Below the pieces are notes generated by a model. It was not told where the DNA came from and ran no database searches. It saw nothing but the letters and a program-made list of their open reading frames with translations. From Kryptolebias marmoratus (taxonomy: Eukaryota > Chordata > Actinopteri > Cyprinodontiformes > Rivulidae), in NCBI RefSeq assembly GCF_001649575.2, contig NC_051443.1, positions 18,295,728 through 18,359,727 of the forward strand: a stretch of 64,000 nt of DNA, in the 5' to 3' direction. The position numbers and the translations under genes were made by a program. Below, one piece after another: positions 46,570 to 60,739 of this stretch (positions within the stretch are counted from its first letter, which is position 1; each line of letters starts with the position of its first letter).

Positions 46570-48115
46570 TTTATGGCCTGTTATGATGTGAATCTCCTGC
46601 TTTGTGCATCTTGCCACAGATTCTTTTTTGTCTTCTTAAGCATAGCAACTTGGACTTAAAAATAACCTATAAATACAACAAGTTCTGCTTTGACTTATTC
46701 TTACTTCTCAGCTTTTTCTGAACTTTCCATGATTTTTGATTCATCTGTGTAAAGAAAGGCTGTGTAATTCTACGTAGTCTGTTTCCCACTACATACTTTT
46801 TTTGTGTTTGATATATTTTAATGTGACATGAATCAGAAATTATTATACAAGTGCCTCTATGTGGGCTTATGTGAACTTGATTATCACTGTCCATGTGCTG
46901 AAAACCTCTTTCTTTAGATACAGATCTACTGGCGATGTATGAAACATGTTCTCCAATTAGACTGAAAGCAAGTACCAGTGCATTATAAAAACAGCGACGT
47001 AACAGCTGTTCATCTACTCTGTAATCAGGTTTTTAGGTTTGGAACAAAAAACTCTAACACTACAACTCTTCACATTGACTAAATTAAAAAAAAAAACCTG
47101 AAACGTAGTTTGTATTAAAATTACCAAAGTTAGTGAAATCTTTAGTTGTTGTATATATTTGATTGTTTTCTTTCTTTATGATGTGTCTGCCCTCCCAAAC
47201 TGATCGTTTGGGAGATTTGATATGCGTCTGATCTCACTGGAAGCAATGTAAAATGCATTAAGAAACTCTTAGGCTCACATTTCTTGTTTTCGTTTTCTCT
47301 CTTTCCAGCTTCTCTGCTATCCTTTCAGTCAACCTCTCCCGTCTGTACGTTTCTCATCACTTCCCTGCCTCGCTTTGACTGCAGCTTCCCTAAACCCCAA
47401 TATCTTACTGGCACTTTTCCTTCCTTTTGTCTCTTATTTTGAACCAGACAGGCTCTCCCCACCAGATGTAATATATATCCACAGTTTATCTTACCTTGGC
47501 TTTAAAAGACTGGTCCTCTACATGATGAAGAGTCAGGGACTGGGAGAAGAGGCAACTCAGAGAAATAAAAGATGCGTTTAAGAGAACGAACAGACGGCAT
47601 ATTTAATAATTATATATTTTATTTCAAGGGTGTATTGTTTCACTAATGGTACCTGCTAACACTTTTAAGAGATCAACTACTCCCAACTATGGAAATGTGC
47701 TGTGGAGCTTAAATTGTTTTTATTATATAACTTTAATAGCCTTGTTAGACTGCATGTTTTCCTAATCCTTTTCGGGTTATGTCCATTTCATGTGCTGTAC
47801 ATTTATTACCACGACTGCTGTTTGTGGTTGCTGTAAAAGGTTGAGGGTTGGCCTCCTACAAGCAACCAACCACAAGCCCTGCATTTGTGATCTTTGCACT
47901 TTACATTTTATCAAAGACAACTTTGTGCTTCACTCATATATTATGCATCATGTTAAATGGGCACAGTCTGCTCTGCATTGAGCTCACACCACTCTCCTAG
48001 ATTTCCTAGAACAACTCGGTGCACTACAGAAATACGTTACATTTTAAATTGCTATTAAAGTTTAAAACAATTTTATTCATGGCTTTAGGGCGTCATTGTG
48101 GTGACTGCTTACTGT
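46570..48115. other. Gene-free region
   Basis: No gene seen. A 9-bp-arm hairpin (CTCCCAAAC, loop TGATC) lies at 47192-47214. Confidence 0.5.
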
Positions 48116-48121
48116 CTACTT

Positions 48122-48455
48122 GAAAGGCGGTCATTCATATAATAGTGTGTGTGTGCATACTGTTTTTACAAAATATCTCATGATCTGGGTAGATTTTATG
48201 GAAATTCTCAGAAAGTAATTATTGGACTTAACATCTACAATGGAAACCTTTTTGGAGTCGGCTTCATTCAAGATGGCTGCCACAGATAATCAGCATTACC
48301 AAACACAAAAATGGCTAATGCAGTTTCACAGATATTCAGCTAAAATTTGATGTGACAGTAGTTGCTGAACACATACTCTGAGCAGATCACGCAGGGCTTC
48401 GTTTAAAGTTTTGGCATGCAAGGCAGCGGGCGATATGCATTCCTTCAAGGAATTA
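48122..48455 (-). repeat. Family B interspersed repeat, inverted copy
   Basis: On the minus strand: AATTCCTTGAAGGAATGCAT, ATCGCCCGCTGCCTTGCATG, CCAAAACTTTAAACGAAG, CAGCCATCTTGAATGAAGC and ATCATGAGATATTTTG, then a short CA run. The left terminus is the same as that of the copy at 24281. Confidence 0.65.
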
Positions 48456-48459
48456 TACT

Positions 48460-51395
48460 TTTGTTTTCTGAGAAAACTGAAGCCCTAATCAATTATTTGA
48501 ATGGTTTCAATTATTTTCATCTTTATTTATGTTTTTTACAATTTAAACCTGTTGCATTGAAAACCAAATGTTTTCTTTTTTCTGATGCATGGCGTATGAT
48601 CCAAAGTTGGGTCATAAAACTCCAAGTGAGAAGCGTTGAGATGATCTTCAGAAGTCAAATTAAACCTAAAACTGATGTCTCAAAGGATTTTAGTTAGTTG
48701 CCAAACAAGCTCAATACATAACAAAAGTAGTAACTGAGGCAACATTATGTGTTGCCAGTACTAATTATTTAGCTTTATAATAATGTTTGTATGCTTTAAC
48801 AAAACTATAATCAATGTTAAGTTTTTCCTTTCTTGTTTTGTGGGTTAGAAGCTAAAAAGTTTGGAACCTGCTGGATTAGGATATAACTTGTGGGTTTGCA
48901 GAGTCAGTTCAGCTGTTAATGCTGCATTTATTAAAAATTAGAGTTGTAATTTGCTCAATAACTCTGGTTTTCAGAGGTCTTGTGGAAGAATTTGATCATA
49001 TTTACATAACATTGGCCCAAAGAAATTAAGCACATCTCCACTTAAGGGTTAATGCTGTATTTCTATAAACTGTGGATGAGGGCTGTCAACACGTAGGCCT
49101 AAACTGTACATTGTGTATACTGTAGATGTCCGCATAGTATATACAGATATAATTTTCTGTTCTTGGATATAAAACGTGCTGGTGCTTGTAAATTAAAAGA
49201 TAAAAAAAAAAAAAATACAACACGTCAAGCCAGAAGTGAATAATAGGAGTAAGAGTCATTTTCAAAATCTGAACCTCAAATCCTCTTTAGTGCACCAAAA
49301 ACTGGATCCAGATTCTATCATGCATCTTTTCATAGTGCATCCAAGTACCTGCATGTATTGCACTGAGGTCTGATATTAAGGATTGTTTAACATTAGGAGT
49401 TTGGCAAGAAGGCAGTGCTACAATTTAAGAAGAGAGGAAAAAGAATGCATGTCTACTACTTTCATCCACCAACAGTGTTTCACACAACCACTGCATGATT
49501 GAAATGCAGAATGAATTGAAAAAATGACAAATGGCAGATTTGATCATGTTGCCCCTTTGTGTGGTAGTGTACCGCAGCAGACAGGTTATCCCAAGACTAA
49601 ATGATCACTGAACAGGAGAGTCTCATCTCATGTTGTCTGTGCAGTTTAAACCCACCAAAGACCACAAAGCAACCAGAACGTCATGCTTCCTCACGTTCTC
49701 TCAGTTGTAGCTCTGACACGAGAGACGGTGGCAGCGCGTCGAAAAACTACAAACACTGTCGTATCATGTAAGTGTGAAACGTCCTGCAGGACTCAGCCCG
49801 GAGCCTTGGACCAACCTGCTCATCAAAGACGAGAGGGGGAATTACCCCGACACACCCGTTTACAAACACACACGCATTCAGGCAAAGACAGGCGCAGGTC
49901 TAATGAGTCCCAGCTGCACATGGTTGCGTGATACAGCGAGACAACAATTAATGTGGAGGGGAGGTAGAGGTTTTGACCCACATAAAGAAGAGGGACTGGG
50001 GCGAAGAAAAACAAGAGAAAGGTAGGAGATGGTGTTTGAAGAGACAAATAAATGAAAAGACACAAATAACGCAACAATAGTATAAATGTCATCTTAATTA
50101 CTTTTGTTGCACCGTTCTAAAGTGATTCTGAAAAGTTTAGGTAAACCAGAGAGAAGTCGTCTTTTTACATGCATGAAAAGGAGAAAATTAGGCTCGAACC
50201 GAAGGCCAAATGTTTGTTTGAACTTTACTTCACAGCCTTTATTTCTCTGCTGTGTTGATGTCTCGCCACAGAATGTACCCAGATCTTCACAGAATTTGCC
50301 TCTACTGTTAGATAACAAAAAACGGATTTAGCAGACAAAAGAACAAAGATATACTTCAGCTTTTAAAGTTCAACAGTCTTGAGTTAATATTAAACACAGA
50401 CGCCCTGGTTCACTAAAGAATGGCACAGCTTTTGCATCTGCTAAACAGGACCAACCCAAAGACTGCATACCCGGTTAATTTTCAAAGTCCCCACAAAGGG
50501 AAATGTGCGCCCCAAACTGTGCTGCCAACTAATTGGCGTCTCTCTGCCGTGACACAGTTTGCCCACATTTAAATTAAGTTTTATGCATGCATTTAGAGGA
50601 GAAACCACTCGTATTTATGCAAGTTATTGCCTGGGTTGTAAGTGTCCAATTCTCAGACTAGTGCTGTTTTTGACTGGCAGTAAGTGTGAAATGTTGACCA
50701 TCAACTGAGAGCTGGTGGTATAAATACTCCTCCAGTAATTGTCATTGCTGCATCTGCAAAAAACAGTAAAATCTGCTTGTTCCCATTTTACTTTCAGAAA
50801 ACAAAATGCTGTGATTTTTTTAGAACATATTAACAGACAGTTTCAGATACAGAGGTCAAACAATGAAACCCAAAGAAATCGACTCCATAAATAACCTGTT
50901 CTCATTGTTTGGAATGCACTAAGAATGCTCTGTCTTGGTTGGCAGCCATGCTGGGGGGAGGGCAGGCAGTGACAAATTGTTCATGCAGTTTTTGAAGAGT
51001 ATCTCTGCCATTCATCTGCTAAGACTTGATACTTACAGTAAGAAACACTTTTCTCTTTATTTCTTTATTTCTGTCACTTTTGTTTCTGCTGTGTTTGAGG
51101 CAGAAAGCTTTATCTGAATCGTGAATTGAGGACAACTGCAGCCTGGCGAAGTACGAATTGTTTATTAACCTTGATGGGCATGTTAGCTATTTGCCTTCAG
51201 CACTGACGAGAGGTAGTGGAAGGGACAAACAGTGCACAAAATCTGGAGCTAAAAATAGGGGTGGTGCTGTTTTTTGTGAAACGGGCCAAGAATTTTGATT
51301 TCAGCATGTTTGCCTGTAAAATGCAAGTGAAGAAAATAAACTTTTAAAAAAATCCTACCTTTTTTTCTCTGCTCATCTTCCATGACTTATGTTTT
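48460..51395. other. Gene-free region
   Basis: No supported exon. The small plus ORF near 49774-50025 has a non-repetitive first half but no recognisable domain or splice context, so it is not called. Confidence 0.45.
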
Positions 51396-51399
51396 GTCT

Positions 51400-51600
51400 A
51401 TACATTCATTTTCCATAACGGCTTTATTCTGTTCAGCGTCAGTGGAGGTTGGATCTTATCACAGCTTCCATGGGTGGAGTACACGCTGGAAGAGGCCAGG
51501 GCATTGTCAAAACCAGTCATGCATGCAGAGTATCACTCCTGTTGTCAATTTGGAGTCAGCAATTAACCTTAGATGGGTGTTTTTGGACTGAGAGGACGTT
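51400..51600 (-). mobile_element. DANA/mermaid-like SINE, 3' part
   Basis: The plus strand shows CATTTTCCATAACGGCTTTA, a degenerate GCGTCAGTGGAGG block, GGAGTACACGCTGGAAGAGG, TCAATTTGGAGTCAGCAATT and TTTTGGACTGAGAGGA. These appear in the order expected for the reverse complement of the SINE tail and body. Strongly diverged. Confidence 0.6.
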
Positions 51601-51609
51601 GACACGAAT

Positions 51610-53125
51610 GTGCGACTTGCAGGAGAGTGTTGGACTGTTCTTGTTGTGAGGTGACAGTGCTGAGATCCACACCACCTGAAAGCCCCTTCCCTCTTTGCAT
51701 GTCAACAAAACTAAACTGAACAAGAGACTGAAATCACAAATTGTCAAGCCCTGCTTGTTCATAAACGGCACGAGAGGAAATTTCAGTAAAACTACAGCAA
51801 AACAAAACGCTGTGTTGCTACTTGTGTCTCAAAACCGAGCCTAACTCTTTCCCCGTGCTTCTATCTAGCAATCCGTGCAACCCTTGTAAGAATGTCGTCT
51901 GGGCTCCCTTCCAGTGTGAGCTGGGGATAAAAAAATAATAATTCATTTCCTTGTCTCTGCAGAATAACAGAAATGTGTCAGGGTGAACACATTATTCCCA
52001 CTGAGAAGAATGTGTGTACTGGCAAACAACTCTGTACAGGGAAACCTGAGAATGGAAAACTCAAACTACAACATTTTATTGCAACAACACTGAGGTACGC
52101 ACGTGTTTGTTGATGAGTTTAAATTATAAAGTTTTCAGAAGTGTAACTTTCAGCAAACTTGAATGACTGATTTCCATCTAATATTTATATTTCTCTTCTG
52201 AGGATTAAGGCTGAATGCTTTATTGTCCAGCAAGACAAACTTTTTGTTTTTTAACGTGCTTGTATAAAAAAAAAATCAAAACTGGTGAATTTATGTGCCA
52301 AGTAAAGCCCCAAGCACAAATAACAATAATGCACCTGTCATTTAAAATATATATAGCTGGTCGAGACAAATACTTGCCATGTATTTTTTATTTTTTTTGC
52401 TCAAGACTGTAAAACAAATAAATAATGCAATAATCACCTCCCCACAAACAGTTTAAGAGGCAAATTCAACTTTACAAGAACCACAAAATCTGATCAAAAC
52501 TGGTCCAAACAAACGTTTGCACGAACCCACATGTTGAGAAGCACATAAAGGTATAGGTTTTATGAAGTTTTTTTTTTCTTTTATCACACATGCACACACA
52601 AACACGCTCTCGACAGTCATGCTTTTAGATAAAACCACCATGCACTCAGCTAGATCATAAAGCTTTTGGGTGGCAAACAGCCCAGAAATGCAAAGTAAAC
52701 AGACCTTTAAAAGCTATAAGAGACTGAAATATTCTGAGCAGGCACTAATTAGTGCGCACTAATAACTGTGCACTTGTTAGTCTAATAATAGCAGGTGACT
52801 TTATGGGTTCCTCAGGGTAAATGTGTCTAGGTGTTCGGAGTCCAGAAAAGAGCAGACAGCAGTAATCATAAATGATAAACAGTTTTTTTTTTTATGGAGT
52901 TGGATTTTATGTTCTGACATGTGTAAAAGTGTGGTTTTTGCCACCCTGTTTTTTAAACAGGTGTGAATGTAAAAATAAAAAGAAGGCAATGACTTGCAAA
53001 TCATTTAAGGCACTGCTTTTCTTGGAAATGCATCAAAGACAACAGACAAATACTAGAAAATTACTCTTTTTCAGTTAAAATGTTATTGTTGAAGTTTCCA
53101 CATAGTGGTGACCTGCTGCCCATCC
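51610..53125. other. Gene-free region
   Basis: I see nothing but AT-rich unique DNA and short A- and T-runs. Confidence 0.5.
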
Positions 53126-53128
53126 TTA

Positions 53129-53711
53129 CACACTGAAAACTGCTGGGTTATTCTGATATCTCAGTTGGTGGGTTAAAGCTGGTGGTTCATAGGTTGATTT
53201 GATCAACCACTGGGTCAAAAGGTTTGACCCAGTTGATTTAGTTGGAGATGAGCTGTGTCGTTCTTCACTGTCTGCCATTTTAAGCCAGAAGTTGACCAAA
53301 TCAGACCTGACTGGACCTCTGCTTTAGGATGTAATAAATAAATGTAAGATGAATGATAAGGAACATGTTTAACCTGGTTGGCTTTGTTAATAACTTCAGT
53401 TTGTACAAGACAGTGAGTTTAGTTTCCTAAATTAATATTTATTTGTGATCGGTAGCTTATGCTAATGGTGGTTAGCGCCAGTTAGCTAGCAGTTGTCATT
53501 GTAGTTGAATAATAACCCAGGTTTTGGTTGGTTGCTTTTAACTCAACATTTTTTTTAGCTTCAATTCAATAAATAAGTAATTTCAACCCATTTTTTGTGT
53601 AGCAAATTTAAGCCAGTATGCTGGTTCAAACTGACACCCCAACCCAGCTCAGTTAAATAAATGTACCCAGGGCTGGCTCAGTCCAAATTTAACCCAGCAG
53701 TTTTTAGTGTG
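53129..53711. mobile_element. Non-autonomous DNA element with 22-bp terminal inverted repeats
   Basis: Ends CACACTGAAAACTGCTGGG (left) and, inverted, CACACTAAAAACTGCTGGG agree at 21 of 22 positions (53129-53150 and 53690-53711). The interior has short hairpins such as GGTTGATTTGATCAACC and TGGGTCAAAAGGTTTGACCC, and repeated AACCCA motifs. Length is 583 bp. No ORF. I recall similar CACT-AAAA-TGCTGGGTTA elements in fish; superfamily not certain. Confidence 0.75.
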
Positions 53712-53971
53712 CACTTTGATAGACTCATCCTCTTAAGAATGCTCCCATTTTTTAATATGAAGTCAAGTGGAAGAATAAATCTCGTAAAAAGTCGGGCCAA
53801 ATAGCCACAAGTTGCACATGTCGTTCAGCTGAGGCTCAGGTCACAATCTGTCTCCAGACCAGACAAAATAATGTTCACACTGACAAAGGAAAAAAATGGA
53901 AAACATTCGCTATCCAAAGAATGAGTAAAGAAAACAATCGAGCGGCACAACGAGTGAGGTAGAAAAGTATT

Positions 53972-54014
53972 TCTCTCTCTCTCACACACACACACGCACG
54001 TGCACACACACACA
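53972..54014. repeat. CT/CA microsatellite
   Basis: A CT run followed by interrupted CA runs. Confidence 0.85.
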
Positions 54015-54837
54015 AAATTTGCACAAGTCGCCAGGCACACTCGATACTTAGACATGTAGCCACAAAATTCTGGCCCCAAGATGGCACAAAAAACAATAAC
54101 TGTTGATCTTTGGAGGTCTGACAAAATGTCAGCCTTCAATTCATTTTAATGCAAAGCAGCAAAACTAGAATGTCTTTTTTTCCTAATCTGAGCGAGGAGT
54201 GCCAACATTAATCTGTCCTCCAACACAAAGACAATGTTATTTCATTTGGATATTGAGCATCTGTAAGTGTCTGAGTGTTTTCGTGAGTAAAATTACATCT
54301 AGGAACGAGCAAAGGCAACCTGAAAAAGCAGAGGTTTTAAAAACCACACGCGCACAATAGAATCCATAGTATGTTTGTTTTATTTAGTCTAATTCCAGAT
54401 CCCCTGTATGAGAACTGACAGAACAGTGAAACGGGAGCTGAACAAAGGCCAGACGCGGTCAGGAACAAAACCAAAAAGCCCTCATTCGCACCTTCGTCGG
54501 CCTCTGCCAAGGTGTACATCATCTGTCATATTTACTGCCTTCGTGAAAACCTCCTTCAGCACTTCAGAGGGTCACTTTTAGGTTTACTCGTGATAACATT
54601 TACACAAGCTGCAAAATGTGAACAGCTATTAATCAGCTAGTTCCAATTAGAGAAACGAGCATCTTAAAAGTTTTTATCATATTGATCAGCAGGTGATTTA
54701 TTACTAGTTCACTTTAACTTTGAGTCACTGTTAAAACAAACTAACACCTTGTTCTTTTAGTGATATTACCTCAAAGGAACATGCACTCAAAAATAAAAAG
54801 TCCATCACAGAGCCACATAAAAACAAAAAAGCAAATC

Positions 54838-54880
54838 ATTCATTCTCTCACTCACAACTAGGGACAATTTAGTTACCATA
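54838..54880 (-). mobile_element. DANA/mermaid-like SINE fragment
   Basis: CATTCATTCTCTCACTCACA then ACTAGGGACAATTTAG equals the segment CACTCACACCTAGGGACAAT of the SINE at 28.1 kb. Confidence 0.5.
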
Positions 54881-54889
54881 AGATTTTTA

Positions 54890-57800
54890 TTTTATTTTTT
54901 TTAAATCTTCAATTAAACTCAGTGAAGCCTGAATGTCGGATCATTGCCCCAGATAAATGGTTCCACAAATTTGGAACCGAATTGGTCATTTAGATACAGC
55001 AATTAAGTCAAGTTTGAGAAACTTGGGTTTGACCAGTAAGTGTCTCTCATCGGTTGTTCTAAACAGCTGGTCTAAAGCTGCTCCAAATCAAGTAGGATTT
55101 TGTGAAAATGGGAATTAAAAATTGTTTTGTTTCATCTTGTTGATTATTAAAAACCTGTAAACTACTTTTTAACTTATCTTACCTCAAAAGAAAGGGCCTT
55201 AATCCTTTTCAAATAATCAGAATCAGCCCTTGTAAAAAAAACAAACAAAAAACAAACAAACAATTGAATTAGTTCTTCAAGATTATTGATCAAGAGATCT
55301 GTTAAATTACAAAGTAACTGCTTCATCTTAAAGTCATAAAATTCAGATGTTTTTCCCTCCAAATTTGTTCATTTAACAAATACTTTTTTTTTCTATCCTG
55401 CCTGTCCAAAAATAAAAGGTTACAGTTGATTTTATGAAGGATAAGTCATGCTAATTAGTCTTCATTGGACCAAAAGTTCACCCAAAAGATGATTAGTGCA
55501 GGTATGTTTCATATCATTTCTAAAAACTCCACAAACCGGGCTGATTTTGAACTTGTTTGAACTACGTAAACCTCTGCCACAGACGGGACTGAGAAACCGT
55601 CTGTGCTTTTCCACATCTAAACAGACAGGCAGGTAATTTCAGACTGTAGAATAACAAATTGTCCTTTTTCACCCACTCAAGCCAATCAGGAGAGTAAGAG
55701 GCAATGGAGAAGGACGCAGACGGGGAGGGGGGCTGCGGTAAACACTGAACAACACAGAAGAGAAAGGAAGGACAACTCTGATTTTAAACAGAGCCTGCTG
55801 TGAAGACAAATCATATGACATGGCTAATCACAAACAGTAAAGGAAAACTTAAAAGAGGATATGAAAAACGACTCTCCAGTCTCCCACTGGTGGTCCATGT
55901 TCTCACCGTTACCACTCTTGATTTAATTGACCGGGTAGGAGTGAGATCAGAGCAACAGTTCAGCGGTAGGCTTCTATCAGACCTGAGAAACAATAACAAA
56001 TAAAAAATTAAAATGATGAGAGAGAAAGGAAGGGGGGGAAAACAACAAGAGACGAATAAAAGCGAACCCCGTGTTGCATGAGAAGAAGGCCCTTAAAGGC
56101 ATGCGTTTGGAAAATAATGAAGACCAAGTGCAAAAGCATGACGGAAAGAAATGGAAACCACAGAAACAACTGGAGCTGGAGGTCCATTTTCTTGTTCTCA
56201 GATATATTTAAATACCTAAGTAGGAGTGAGTTCAGGACATCGGCAGTAGCAGGCCCTCATCAAAGCTGCAGTCACTGCTCATTAGAATATTATTACAGAA
56301 CAGGACAAGTCGGCCGGTGGGCTGATTACTGACTGAGTCAGATGGAAGGCCTCATTTGACTGGAATGTAGGCTGAAATGGAGAATTGGGATAAACACAGA
56401 ATTACTATTTATAGAGGAGTTTTTAATAGTGTTTTGTTTTTTGTATTTTTCCTGAAAAGCCCAGCAAATAGAATCTTTATGGATTCTATTTTCAGTTTTA
56501 ACCTTCACAAAAAAAATCTGCAAAAAATGCATTTCATCACAGAACAACACATTCTGCAATAAAAATCACCAAATCAATCATTTGATGTGTGATTACTGTG
56601 CAAAAGGTTTAATGCAAAGTTGGTTTAAATTCAACCAGGATGAGAAATAGGTCATAGATTTAAATTCACCCAATGTTTTATATCATGAAAACATCAGCTT
56701 TGATCAGTTTTTATTGAATTTGTTTGAAAATGTTTTTCTTCCAATATGGTACTAAACTCACTGTGTAATGAGGGCAAAAGGTTTAAATGGCCAAATCATT
56801 GTGAAATCAAACACTTTTTAAGGTGTATAGGCTTATCTGTCAAAATCAATATACAGTTCAGTACTAGGATCAACACAAATAGAACAAAATTCTGGGTAAT
56901 TGGCATTACTTATACAAAGTTAGATCAAATCTCCTCCACCTTGGCTGGATAACTCTAACATTTTGTGATAAGATGGATAAATAGAGGTTGATAGAGATGA
57001 TGTAAGGTGACGCTTTTGAAACCTTATTTAAATGTAATCCCTCCAGTGGAAGTTTTCTTATTTCTCGATGCTCTGTTTTTCTGTCTTGTATGAACATTTA
57101 TGCCAAATATGAGGCGCTGTGTGTGTGTGTTTGGCAGTTTGGGGGCGCGGGGGGTTGTCAGCAAAGTCATGGATGAAGTTATCGCTGGCCTTATTGGAAA
57201 ACATAAATAATGGGAGGAAAGAGGGAAGAAAATGAAGCGAGCTGTGGGGGAGGGCAGGTGGCACCCTTCATCTGGACTACAGCTGTACCCGACATGTCTT
57301 AATCCTGCCGTGACCAAAAGAAATTCACTCACAAAAACCCACACTTGAGACGACGCAGATCTGACCACACTGACCTCTGAGTCACCCGCCTGTTTGCTTT
57401 GATGCGTCAGAAAATCCAACAGTAAATTATAAATACGTGGATATCCTGATGACATTGTGTTTAGTTTTAGTGTCAGTCTGCCACAGAAACAGTGCAGTAT
57501 GCAAAGCTCTTGTTAATAAGTTTGGATTTGTTGGAATTAGTATTTATTTATTGCCATTCAAAAGCCATTACTTGGATTAAAGATCATTAACAAATATGAT
57601 TCTATGCACTTGTTCTTTATTTCTAAAGTGGGTTTATTATCAATCCCCTGATGCATAAACAAAGTTTATAAAAATAGCTTTCATTTTGGTCCGTTTTCTT
57701 GTATTTAGCTGCTTTTTTTTCCCTGTTTCAGCGAGCCCTAATAAGCAGCTGGCAGCTCTGTTCTCTCCTCTTTCTGTGGTCCCCTTGTGAGCGTATGTGT

Positions 57801-59205
57801 GCATTTCCATGTGGAGGGGACAGTGGGGTGCTTGCCCTTCGGGGCGTAGTTAAGGTCCTTTAGAGCTCGAGCTTTTTTTCCCTCTCATTTCACTTTGATT
57901 CCTGGAACACTTAACGTTGCACATGCATGAGAAAACGCGCACACACCCACACACACACAGAGTTAACTAGACATGGATGCTTTACTAACAGCAAGTTGGG
58001 CAACAGCTCAAATCCTGTGTTCAATTAGACCGTACAGAGAACCCCCCCCCCCACACCTCCCCTGAATCCATAAGATACGAATGTTGCTTTGATTTTAATC
58101 CATTTGAAACATGATAAAATCAAAAAATGTCTTCATAAAACAGTCAAATAAATTATGCAGAAGAGTTCTTTTTAGATGGAAACGTGAGTTGATGGTTGCC
58201 AAAAAGTGTTTCTATATCAGACCACATAAAACAAGCTTTCATTTAGGACTAGATCAACATGTTTGAGTGCCTTAAGTTTAAAGTGAGCTTAAAAAAAATA
58301 CTCTTGCACATGTATGATGTTCTGCATAACAAGGATATGCAAACACACGAGCAAGATGAGGTGAAATAGTAAGGTTCATGTCTAAGTTGTTGAGAACTTT
58401 CTGCAAATGTCCTTATTAGTTGTATAATTGGATGAAAGTTCTTGCACAGGTTCAGTCAGAAAACTTGTTTTAGGCTGAAATGATTCAGTTTTGCAGCAAC
58501 AAAAAATCTCTCCATGCATTTATCTGTTTAAACCAACTCCATCTAATAATAGAATCTTTATTTTCCAACATTAAAGTCAATTTTAGGGTTTAAAAAGAAA
58601 CTTAGAAGCTCGTTTTAAAAATTAAAGGGTTCACTTGAAGTTAAAAATCTGGATAATTGCTTTATGTTTTGCACCAGACTGTTGGGATTTTAGTGTTTTA
58701 AAAAAGGGAGCAGGACTTTGGAGAGTTTTTGTCCAGTTTTTCTTTTGTTTAGATTCTTACTTTTCCACATCCGTCATGGCTTGTTAAGATTCCTGGTCTT
58801 GAATAGTGGTTTTCCTTTTGCTGTGATGGTTATTAGCCTGAACCTTAGTATTGCTCATATTCTGAATTCCTAACATGCTCTTTTCATGTTCAGAGCTTCA
58901 GAAAATGATTGCATTTTCCTTTTGTTGCAGAGAACCAGTAAATACTGGTTTTGGAACAAAGTTTGGCTCACTACATCTGATCATAGTTTGTGTGTTTATC
59001 TTTGATTGAAGAGGTAAAAATTACAAGTAATGTTCACGCAAAGAACAAATAGTTTTGTTTAATTATAAGTACACGAACAAGAAATTGTGTACTGCGTGTT
59101 CTGGAGCTTGAATTTGTACCTTCAAGTAAAATTAGCTTATATGGTGTGTTTTATTGCTATGATGCATTCAGTTACTAAATGGGAAACAACAATTTTCCAT
59201 TTTTT
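54890..59205. other. Gene-free region
   Basis: No gene seen. Short CA/GT runs lie at 57118-57131 and 57946-57960. The block 57700-57900 is of more balanced composition. Nothing indicates exons. Confidence 0.5.
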
Positions 59206-59209
59206 TTTT

Positions 59210-59540
59210 AAACTTTACATCTCCGTCAGTTTTTGATAGATTTTTAGCTATAGCTCTTCGGTGCAGCCTGGAGTACTTTTGACAAGAGTGCCATATGAGG
59301 ATCATTTAATGTGAACTTGTTAGTGGCGTAAAAGTGAGTTAAAATGTTTGCATGAATCGTTATGAAAGTTTTTTTAGATAGTCTTTAAATAACTTCAGTC
59401 TACGTCGGTCTTTGCCTCGTTTAGACTGACCATTGGATTTTCATTCCAATCAGAATTAACCTCAATTCATCCAAACTGCGGTTTTAAGATTCATCTACAA
59501 CAGGTAAGATATTGATGGTCCATAACCTTCTGAGATCTGA
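59210..59540. mobile_element. Family A inverted-repeat element, right part
   Basis: GCAGCCTGGAGTACTTTTGA, TTAGTGGCGTAAAAGTGAG, CAATCAGAATTAACCTCAAT, ATCTACAACAGGTAAGATAT and CTTCTGAGATCTGAGTTG match the interior and right end of the copies at 20.7 and 33.4 kb. Confidence 0.6.
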
Positions 59541-59549
59541 GTTGTCCCT

Positions 59550-60730
59550 TAAATAGCTTACTGAAGGGGATATTTTCAAACATAGAGGAATGACCCAGGT
59601 TTGTGCTTTTGCAGAGTTGATATCAAACAATTAAACATTTGCTTTCAAGCACAACAAAAGTTAAATTTTTCATCCTTAAAATCTGTTCTGTTTAACAGAA
59701 GCCTGTGATTATCATCGTAAAAATTTAATAATTTTCAATGGGTTTATGAAGACAAAATCTTTGTAATGTCTACTCCATATACAGTATGGGCTGTTTTAGA
59801 TCGACACATTTGCTTCCTTTCTTCTGTTACATCTAAGAATAGTAAAGGTAATCTGCTTGAAATCAGTGTTACAGACAGTTTTCTCAATATTGATATAATC
59901 TCAAAGTAAACATGCCCGGAATGGAAAGTTTTCCCCGTCCAGGCTCCGTCTCCTCCTTCATGTCTCACTTTTCCGCTCTTCGAAATGAATCTGGCATCCC
60001 ATCAAAAGACGGGAGTTATGAAATAAAAAGAAAAGGCTGTGTTCTATTGTTTTTAATTTGAGTTTATAGTGAAACACAACAGGATTCTTTTCAGTTTTTA
60101 GGCTTGTATCAGCCTGATAAACACTGCGAAGTTCAATCTGCCACCTGTATTTACCGTATCACATATTTTCCGAACTGATCTTATTTTCCTCCCCAAGTTG
60201 TCACTCTTCTCTTTTCCACATTTACCTCTTCCATCTTTATTTATCTATTCTTTCCTTTCCCAAATTTCCCTCCATTGGCCTCCCAATATCTCTCCCACCC
60301 ATTCTTTTCTCCATCACTCCCACAGACCCATCAGTCCTTTTGAGTTCAGACTTGTATATCCATTAGACTGTTATCTTTATGTCAACAGTTCCCCTCAAAT
60401 ATTTACAACAGGCCCTAGTGAGGAGACATACAGCCACGGGTGGGATGATTCACCCTTTGTTAATAGAAATCACTCTAAGAAACTCTCTAATATTCAGGAA
60501 AGCACACTCAGAAGTAATAGGCTGATATTATCCCTAAAACATGTTGATATATGGAGGTGCTTGACCTTTTGATGAGTACTACATGTTTGAGTATCATTAA
60601 AAACAGAAGATCAAGCCTGAAAGTACCTCATTAGGACGTGGTTGTTGCTTTATTTTAAAGTAGAGCAAATCTACAGCTGTGGTCAGAATGTCACGTTAAT
60701 TTTGGGCTTTAAATGACATGTTTGGACCGT
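59550..60730. other. Gene-free region
   Basis: AT-rich DNA with a pyrimidine-rich stretch at 60185-60330. No exon seen. Confidence 0.5.
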
Positions 60731-60739
60731 TCTTGTTCC

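Noticed and set aside
49774..50025. Possible exon beginning KRPAGLSPEPWTNLLIKDER
   Set aside because: It looked protein-like at first, but there are no convincing flanking splice sites, no known domain and no partner exon.
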